Source: Polynucleobacter sp. AP-Reno-20A-A9
GTDB lineage: Bacteria; Pseudomonadota; Gammaproteobacteria; Burkholderiales; Burkholderiaceae
Direction of reading: 5' to 3'
Length of the DNA stretch: 64,000 nt
Assembly: GCF_018882085.1 (NCBI RefSeq)
Contig: NZ_JACVPB010000004.1
Span: forward strand, 124,001-188,000
The notes under the pieces were generated by a model. The model had not been told where the DNA came from. It did no database searches and was given only the letters and a program-made list of their open reading frames with translations. This document shows positions 58,961 to 64,000 of the stretch, one piece after another. How positions within the stretch are numbered: position 1 is the stretch's first letter; every line of letters starts with the position of its first letter. The translations under genes and the position numbers were made by a program.

Positions 58961-59742
58961 ATTGCCTGAATTTGTCCACCATCAATACGCATGACGGTTC
59001 CAGTAATGAACGAGGCGTTTTGGCTAGCCAAAAATGCCGCTGCATCACCATACTCCTTAGGATCACCATATCTACCCATCGGAATCTGTCTTAGGCTAGC
59101 CTTTACTACATCCTCATAGCTGGCGCCCTCTCGCTTTGCGCGCGCTTCATCTAACTGACGCAGACGATCGGTTGCAATCCTTCCAGGCATGATGATGTTG
59201 ACTGTAATACCTTCTGCAGCAACTTCTGCCGCCAATGTTTTAGACCACCCAAGTAGTGCGGCACGCAAGGTATTGGAAATAGCTAAATTTTTGATAGGGG
59301 CAATGGCGCCTGAAGTGGTGCTGGTAATAATGCGGCCCCACTGACGCTGGCGCATTCCAGGCAATACGCGATCGGTAATTGCAATGAGCGATAGCACCAT
59401 ATCATTAAAGCTCTTTTGCCAGAGCGCTGGGTCTTGTCCAGCGGCCGGGGTTGGAGGTGGCCCACCCGTGTTGTTAATCAGAATATCAATCGGACCAAGC
59501 TCTTTCTCAATTCTAGAGACCAAGCCGTCAATCACGGAAGAATCCGATAGATCCCAATTGAGCGCCAATGCCTGTCCACCTGCAGCCTCTATCAATCTTA
59601 CGGACTCACTCAAGCCTTCCGCATTTCTACCGGTAACAGCGACCTTTACACCCTCTTTAGCCAATGACACCGCCATTGCCTGCCCCAAGCCACGACTCGA
59701 AGCCATGACCAATGCAACCTTACCTTTTAATCCTAAGTCCAT
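58957..59742 (-). CDS. Short-chain dehydrogenase/reductase family protein lacking the usual Tyr
   Basis: A 261-residue Rossmann-fold protein with a dinucleotide loop ASSRGLGQ (14-21) and the structural NNTGG motif (90-94), so it is an SDR. Where the YxxxK catalytic pair is expected, residues 155-160 read ISNTLR: no Tyr, and Arg instead of Lys nearby. The C-terminal cofactor/substrate loop PGRIATDR is intact. This divergent form occurs as an SDR subfamily (recalled); the reaction is unknown. The stop codon overlaps the start of the permease gene. Confidence 0.88.
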   Translation of the reverse strand: MDLGLKGKVALVMASSRGLGQAMAVSLAKEGVKVAVTGRNAEGLSESVRLIEAAGGQALALNWDLSDSSVIDGLVSRIEKELGPIDILINNTGGPPPTPAAGQDPALWQKSFNDMVLSLIAITDRVLPGMRQRQWGRIITSTTSGAIAPIKNLAISNTLRAALLGWSKTLAAEVAAEGITVNIIMPGRIATDRLRQLDEARAKREGASYEDVVKASLRQIPMGRYGDPKEYGDAAAFLASQNASFITGTVMRIDGGQIQAI

Positions 59743-59771
59743 CTCATCTCCAAAAACTGAATTTTATATAT

Positions 59772-60758
59772 TTAATCTAACTGTAATTTCTGCTTCGCAA
59801 CAACCTCTTTGTAGACGGCGTATTCGGCTTTAATTTCTTTTGTAAACGCTTCAGAACCATTGACATTGATGATAGAGCCCGTATCTTCAATACGCTTCTT
59901 CACCGCAGGATCGGTCACCACCTTTTGTAGTGCAGCCGTATATTTATCAACGATATCTTTTGGCATTCCTGCAGGACCCAAAAGACCGTAATAAGCCATC
60001 CGATTAACTGGCGCTAAACCCACTTCAGCAAAAGTAGGCACATTTGGCAATTGAGCCAAGCGTTTAGGTGCAGCGATAACAATCGGCACAAGCTTGCCGT
60101 CTTTAATAAAAGGAAAGGACGATGGCAAGTTATCAAAGATCATAGAGACTTGACCACCCACAGTATCAGCCAAGGCGGGGCCAGCTCCACGATAAGGAAT
60201 GTGCACAATAAATACCCCAGTCAAACTTTTAAAGAGTTCGGTTTGCAGATGACCAATACCACCAGTACCCGAGCTCGAATAAGAATACTTACCGGGATTC
60301 GCTTTCAAAACCTGCATAAAAGTTTTGAAATCCTTAGCGGGAAATGATGGATTTACTGCAATGATGTTCGGTGTCGCAGCAATATTGCTGATTGCCGTGA
60401 AATCAGTCACAGGGTCGTAGCCAATCTTTGGGTTAATCGCAGGATTGGCTGCAGTAGTAGAAACGGTAGCCATACCAATGGTGTAGCCATCCTTCGGTGA
60501 TCGCATGACTTCCAATGCGCCTATGGATCCGCCTCCACCCGCTTTATTCTCAACAATCACCGGTTGCCCCAACTGACGTCCCAAGGCATCACCAACGGCA
60601 CGCGCAATGATGTCTGTGCTTCCGCCAGGTGCAAATGGAACAATTAGGCGAATGGGTTTGTTGGGGAAAGTATCTGCGTGCAGCGGGGCAAGAGAGCTTG
60701 CGGCAATCAGTAATGTTGCGCCAACGATTTTGATCATGCTTACTGGAGTGGATTTCAT
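59772..60758 (-). CDS. Bug family (TctC-like) substrate-binding protein
   Basis: A 328-residue secreted binding protein with a signal peptide ending near PLHADT and the Bug core starting FPNKPIRLIVPFAPGGSTDIIARAVG (from residue 32). It also has GKYSYSSSGTGGIGHLQTE and VHIPYRGAGPALADTVGGQ. It starts 4 bases after the stop of the MCE transporter lipoprotein gene and is 29 bases before the SDR gene, so it may share their transcript. No TctAB membrane subunits are in the window; ligand unknown. Confidence 0.9.
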   Translation of the reverse strand: MKSTPVSMIKIVGATLLIAASSLAPLHADTFPNKPIRLIVPFAPGGSTDIIARAVGDALGRQLGQPVIVENKAGGGGSIGALEVMRSPKDGYTIGMATVSTTAANPAINPKIGYDPVTDFTAISNIAATPNIIAVNPSFPAKDFKTFMQVLKANPGKYSYSSSGTGGIGHLQTELFKSLTGVFIVHIPYRGAGPALADTVGGQVSMIFDNLPSSFPFIKDGKLVPIVIAAPKRLAQLPNVPTFAEVGLAPVNRMAYYGLLGPAGMPKDIVDKYTAALQKVVTDPAVKKRIEDTGSIINVNGSEAFTKEIKAEYAVYKEVVAKQKLQLD

Positions 60759-60762
60759 AAAA

Positions 60763-61389
60763 TTACTGCCCTAAAGGTTTTGGTAAATTGCCTGCATATT
60801 TATAGAGTTGGCTCTCGTATTCACTCAAGATCTGAGCGAGTGCTTCTTGGAGACCCAAGACTAGAGCCTCAGGAGTATTGTCTTTGAGGGCAACGCGCTT
60901 GGTGTAGCGATTTGCACCAATCAAGGGATTCGCCTTGCCGGCATTGGTGGCACTCAAGAAAAACTCTACACTCACTACCGCCTCAGGTTGCTTGCGGTAA
61001 TCGCCATAAAACTCTTCTACTGTTGCCTGCAAATAATAGTAAGGAAAGAGGCTATTACTTTGACCGACTGTTGAGGAAAATATATTCGCCTTATTCATCC
61101 ATTGGCGTTCAGCATTGCCAATCATTTCGGCGGGAATAGTCGCGTAGACGTTATAAAAGTCCTTTTCATAGCGTTGATCGCCTGTGCGATAGACCAAAGA
61201 TCTTCCATCAAAAGGCGGGGTAACCGATACAGAACCCATCTTTAACCAAATATCTGTGCGCGCTTGACGCGGAGCAGCGGTTCTATCTGGGGATACCATC
61301 CAGGTAGTTGGCCCTACGGGTGGTCTAGTAGGCAAGGTGCAAGAGACCAATCCCATAATGGCAAAGCTTAATAAAATTCGCCTCATCAT
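60763..61389 (-). CDS. ABC-type transport auxiliary lipoprotein (PqiC/YmbA-like)
   Basis: A 208-residue protein with a lipoprotein signal; lipobox LVSC places the lipidated Cys at about residue 17. The rest fits the auxiliary lipoprotein family of MCE transporters (a PqiC-like fold with VSVTPPFDGRSLVYR and VEFFLSA). Such lipoproteins sit in the outer membrane or periplasm and help intermembrane lipid movement. Its start overlaps the MCE protein stop by 4 bases. Confidence 0.85.
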   Translation of the reverse strand: MMRRILLSFAIMGLVSCTLPTRPPVGPTTWMVSPDRTAAPRQARTDIWLKMGSVSVTPPFDGRSLVYRTGDQRYEKDFYNVYATIPAEMIGNAERQWMNKANIFSSTVGQSNSLFPYYYLQATVEEFYGDYRKQPEAVVSVEFFLSATNAGKANPLIGANRYTKRVALKDNTPEALVLGLQEALAQILSEYESQLYKYAGNLPKPLGQ

Positions 61390-62312
61390 TTCTGGGCTCC
61401 AGACTGACCGGCACTGCTATTGGGTGTAATTTTCTTTGGTGGGTCACTCCAAATCAAGCTTGATGGGGATTGGCTTGCGATACGGCTAAATTCATTTAAA
61501 TTCTCGCTTGCCTGCTTAATATTTTCCATAGTCAATACGGTGTCTCCTTGCACACTCGTAATAGTCTGACGCAAAGAAGTCGTTGCCGCCGCCAATTCAC
61601 GCATCAAAACGCCAAGCTCCTCTTTGTCAGTTGCCTTAGCAATACGAGCCATGATGACGTTTAGCTGCTTAACAGATTCGATAACGCCTTCATTGCCTTT
61701 GCCATCACCCGCCATCAGCACATTTAAATTGCCCAGCAAGGCATCCAATTTTTTCTGTGTGCCATCAAGATTCATATTGTTTAAGGCGCCAATTAAGTTC
61801 TGAATGCCAGAAATAATTTCATCGGCCTGATTTGGTAGGGATGGGATTACCGGATACTCGGGCTTCCAAGAAAAAGGAAGTGGCGGAGTGGATGATGCAT
61901 TAGCAACAAAATCAAATTCAACATAGTTCACCCCGGTAATGCCCATCGACTTTATGCGAGCGCGTAAATTGTTTTTTACAAACTCGCCGATTTGATCTGG
62001 ATTCACCTTGTCACCAAAAATTTGCATTCTGACGACCACATACTGGCGACGATCATGAAAAGGTAAATCCCTTTCGTAGATATCGCCGGATAAGCCAATC
62101 GAGGTTACTTGACCAATCTTAACTCCGCGGAACCGTACAGCCGCTCCTGCATCTAAGCCTGTTACAGACTGCTTGATATAAGTCTCAACCATAAATGATT
62201 TTTGGAAGAATTTGCCTCCACCAAAAATGAGAATCACAGTAATCAGTACGCCAATTGCAGCAAGCACAAAAGCGCCTAAGCGAAAATAATTGGGGTTTGA
62301 ATTATTACTCAT
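61386..62312 (-). CDS. MCE-domain (MlaD-like) lipid transport protein
   Basis: A 308-residue inner-membrane-anchored protein with one N-terminal helix (about 11-33). A single MCE domain (about 40-118) shows GAAVRFRGVKIGQVTSIGL, and a long helical region follows (about 165-290) with an unstructured Pro/Ser-rich end. MCE proteins form hexameric channels that carry lipids across the periplasm. The order permease-ATPase-MCE-lipoprotein, with overlaps at each junction, marks a complete transporter, closer to the lipoprotein-containing MCE operons than to mlaFEDCB. Confidence 0.9.
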   Translation of the reverse strand: MSNNSNPNYFRLGAFVLAAIGVLITVILIFGGGKFFQKSFMVETYIKQSVTGLDAGAAVRFRGVKIGQVTSIGLSGDIYERDLPFHDRRQYVVVRMQIFGDKVNPDQIGEFVKNNLRARIKSMGITGVNYVEFDFVANASSTPPLPFSWKPEYPVIPSLPNQADEIISGIQNLIGALNNMNLDGTQKKLDALLGNLNVLMAGDGKGNEGVIESVKQLNVIMARIAKATDKEELGVLMRELAAATTSLRQTITSVQGDTVLTMENIKQASENLNEFSRIASQSPSSLIWSDPPKKITPNSSAGQSGAQK

Positions 62313-63085
62313 GCTGCGTCCTTGCTCATAATACGATTGAAGAATTGATGCACTCGTGGATCTTTGCTTGTATCACGCAATACTTTGGGATCGCCCTCTG
62401 CGATGATTCCTTTGGCGCCTTTGTCTAACATGATCACCTTGTCAGCAATCGCATAGATGCTGGCAAGTTCATGGGATACGATGACAAAGGTGATTCCTAA
62501 GTTTTTTGATAGATCCTGAATCGTGCTATCCAGATCAGCGGAAGTAATGGGATCCAAGCCAGCCGATGGTTCATCTAGGAATAATATTTTGGGGTCAAGT
62601 GCCATGGCACGAGCAATCGCCGCCCTCTTTTGCATGCCGCCACTAATTTCACTGGGCATATAGGATTCATACGGCAATAGACCGACTAGATCGAGCTTGC
62701 AGCGCGCTAATAAGTCCATTTGTGTTTGTGTTAGCTGGGTATATTCCTGCATAAACAAAGTCACGTTATCAAGTAAGTTCATCGAACCAAATAAGGCGCC
62801 TTGTTGATACATCACGCCAAAACTTGTCATGATCTTCTGGCGCTCTGCTCCAACTGCGGTGGTGATATTTTGCCCTTCAATCAGAACATCGCCAGACAGG
62901 GGCTGATAAAGACCGAATAGGTTTTTTAACAAACTGGATTTGCCGCAACCTGAACCACCTAGAATGACAAAAATTTCACCGTAATTCACTGTGAAATTCA
63001 GATTCTGCATCAGGACATTAGTGCCATAACCCACAGTGAGGTTTTGAACATCAATTGCGCATTGAGATTTGTTTGGCGTATCCAT
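62309..63085 (-). CDS. ABC transporter ATP-binding protein of the MCE (MlaF-like) system
   Basis: A 258-residue ATPase with Walker A GGSGCGKS (43-50), signature ISGGMQKR (147-154) and Walker B ILFLDEPSAGLD (167-178), the switch His following in IVSHE. The signature with GGMQKR is typical of MlaF-type ATPases. It overlaps the MCE gene by 4 bases and the permease by one. Confidence 0.94.
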   Translation of the reverse strand: MDTPNKSQCAIDVQNLTVGYGTNVLMQNLNFTVNYGEIFVILGGSGCGKSSLLKNLFGLYQPLSGDVLIEGQNITTAVGAERQKIMTSFGVMYQQGALFGSMNLLDNVTLFMQEYTQLTQTQMDLLARCKLDLVGLLPYESYMPSEISGGMQKRAAIARAMALDPKILFLDEPSAGLDPITSADLDSTIQDLSKNLGITFVIVSHELASIYAIADKVIMLDKGAKGIIAEGDPKVLRDTSKDPRVHQFFNRIMSKDAA

Positions 63086-64000
63086 CAGAAACCGGTCTTA
63101 TAGGAAATGAAGGCAAAAATACCATCGACCAACACAATCAAAACAATGCTACTGACTACTGCGCGTGTTGCTGAAATACCAACTGCAGCCGCACCATTTC
63201 CGGTTTGCATACCGCGTAGACAACCTACTGCTGAAACAACAACACCAAAAAGTGTCGCCTTAATTAAACCTGATCCAATATCTTCGACATCCACAGCAGA
63301 AAGCATGCCGTTATAGAAGTTCACAAAAGGAATGCCGTAGATCAACATCGTCAACATTGAGGAAAAAATGCTGACAATATCAGCAAACAAAGTCAAAATC
63401 GGCGCAACTAAAATACCCGCTAGGACGCGTGGTACGACTAAAAAACGAATGGGGCTTAGACCACCAGAAACAAGTGCATCTACCTCGCTATTCACGGTCA
63501 TCGTGCCAATCTCGGCGGCAAAAGCAGCTGAGGAACGTCCCGCTAACAAAATAGCGGTAATCAGTGGGCCCATTTCTCGTACAATGCCCAATGCCGCCAA
63601 TGGGCCTACAAAAGATACTGCGCCAAACTGCTGCATGCCGATAGCTGCTTGGAATGAGAGAATGACGCCAATTAAAAAAGCGACTAATCCAACGATAGGC
63701 AATGCCGCTATACCCGCCTGCACTGCAGCGTTAACAAAATCACCCCAGCGGACTTGATTGGGGTAACGAATAGACCAAGCTAAATCAGCTGCAAGATGGC
63801 CAGTAAATGAAATTAATCCAGCAGCATCATCAATTAAATTTTGCGTTGCCATTCCAGTACTGACCACAAAACTTCTTTTGGGTTTTACAGCGGAAACAGG
63901 AAATAAATTACTGATCGGATTGAATTCGCCTAATAACGGCTCATAGCGAGGATCTAAGCCAACGACATCGAACTTTGCACCCGCTGTTGTTTGCGCTTCT
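63085..64000 (-). CDS. MlaE-type ABC transporter permease, N-terminus beyond window
   Basis: An MlaE family permease with five helices and the conserved REMGPLITAILLAGRSSAAFAAEIGTM segment, which would contact the ATPase and MCE protein. A GTG at 63867 would give 260 residues, but the same frame stays open to the window end (304 codons visible). The extra residues, including FDVVGLDPRYEPLLGEF, read like coding sequence and could be the end of a fused STAS-like domain known from many proteobacterial members. I therefore treat the gene as truncated by the window edge. Confidence 0.87.
   Translation of the reverse strand, partial: EAQTTAGAKFDVVGLDPRYEPLLGEFNPISNLFPVSAVKPKRSFVVSTGMATQNLIDDAAGLISFTGHLAADLAWSIRYPNQVRWGDFVNAAVQAGIAALPIVGLVAFLIGVILSFQAAIGMQQFGAVSFVGPLAALGIVREMGPLITAILLAGRSSAAFAAEIGTMTVNSEVDALVSGGLSPIRFLVVPRVLAGILVAPILTLFADIVSIFSSMLTMLIYGIPFVNFYNGMLSAVDVEDIGSGLIKATLFGVVVSAVGCLRGMQTGNGAAAVGISATRAVVSSIVLIVLVDGIFAFISYKTGF

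Overview
The window looks like an ordinary chromosomal segment of a small-genome freshwater betaproteobacterium of the family Burkholderiaceae, most likely Polynucleobacter. This is judged from gene order (rlmE-ftsH, greA-carBA, rpsO-pnp-tpiA-secG-tRNA-Leu-nuoA-N, ilvBHC-psd-pssA-leuA), from protein similarity recalled without a database search, and from the moderate base composition. No phage, insertion sequence, CRISPR array or plasmid gene was seen. Most genes lie on the minus strand and are tightly packed: stop/start overlaps (TAATG, ATGA, GTGA, TTGA) are common and no gap without a gene exceeds 300 bases.

Layout. 1-7.8 kb: the 5' part of ftsH, rlmE, then yhbY facing a DUF4149-greA-carB-carA run. 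7.8-13.3 kb: prpE, mltD and gloB on the minus strand, then a methyltransferase and rnhA on the plus strand. 13.4-18.5 kb: an RND efflux pair (adaptor and inner-membrane pump) between rnhA and dnaQ, with dnaQ overlapping the pump stop codon. 18.5-26.7 kb: a catabolic and accessory stretch with a tartrate/D-malate dehydrogenase-like enzyme, a SprT-like protease, an amidase, a Bug-type binding protein, an Old Yellow Enzyme, mmsA, DUF1178 and a NUDIX hydrolase. 26.9-41.4 kb: the complete 14-gene complex I operon. 41.4-46.5 kb: tRNA-Leu(GAG), secG, tpiA, a quinone oxidoreductase, pnp and rpsO. 46.7-54.1 kb: a SYLF-domain protein and a branched-chain amino acid / phospholipid operon (ilvB-ilvH-ilvC-psd-pssA-leuA). 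54.3-56.5 kb: a sigma factor operon. 56.5-64 kb: an FtsX-like permease, a divergent SDR, a second Bug protein and an MCE/Mla-type lipid ABC transporter whose permease runs off the window.

How the parts work together. The ilv genes make 2-oxoisovalerate, the substrate of LeuA, while psd and pssA convert CDP-diacylglycerol to phosphatidylethanolamine. The nuo operon supplies the proton-pumping NADH dehydrogenase. The rpsO terminator and two further hairpins upstream of pnp resemble the E. coli rpsO-pnp arrangement.

The most interesting finding is between pssA and leuA. It is an unlisted 25-codon ORF with nine leucine codons, four of them consecutive, followed by mutually exclusive antiterminator and terminator hairpins directly upstream of leuA. 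This is a classic-looking ribosome-mediated leucine attenuator. A second recurring pattern is a -10-like box 6-7 bases before an ATG with no Shine-Dalgarno sequence, suggesting leaderless mRNAs for several genes, most clearly the amidase.
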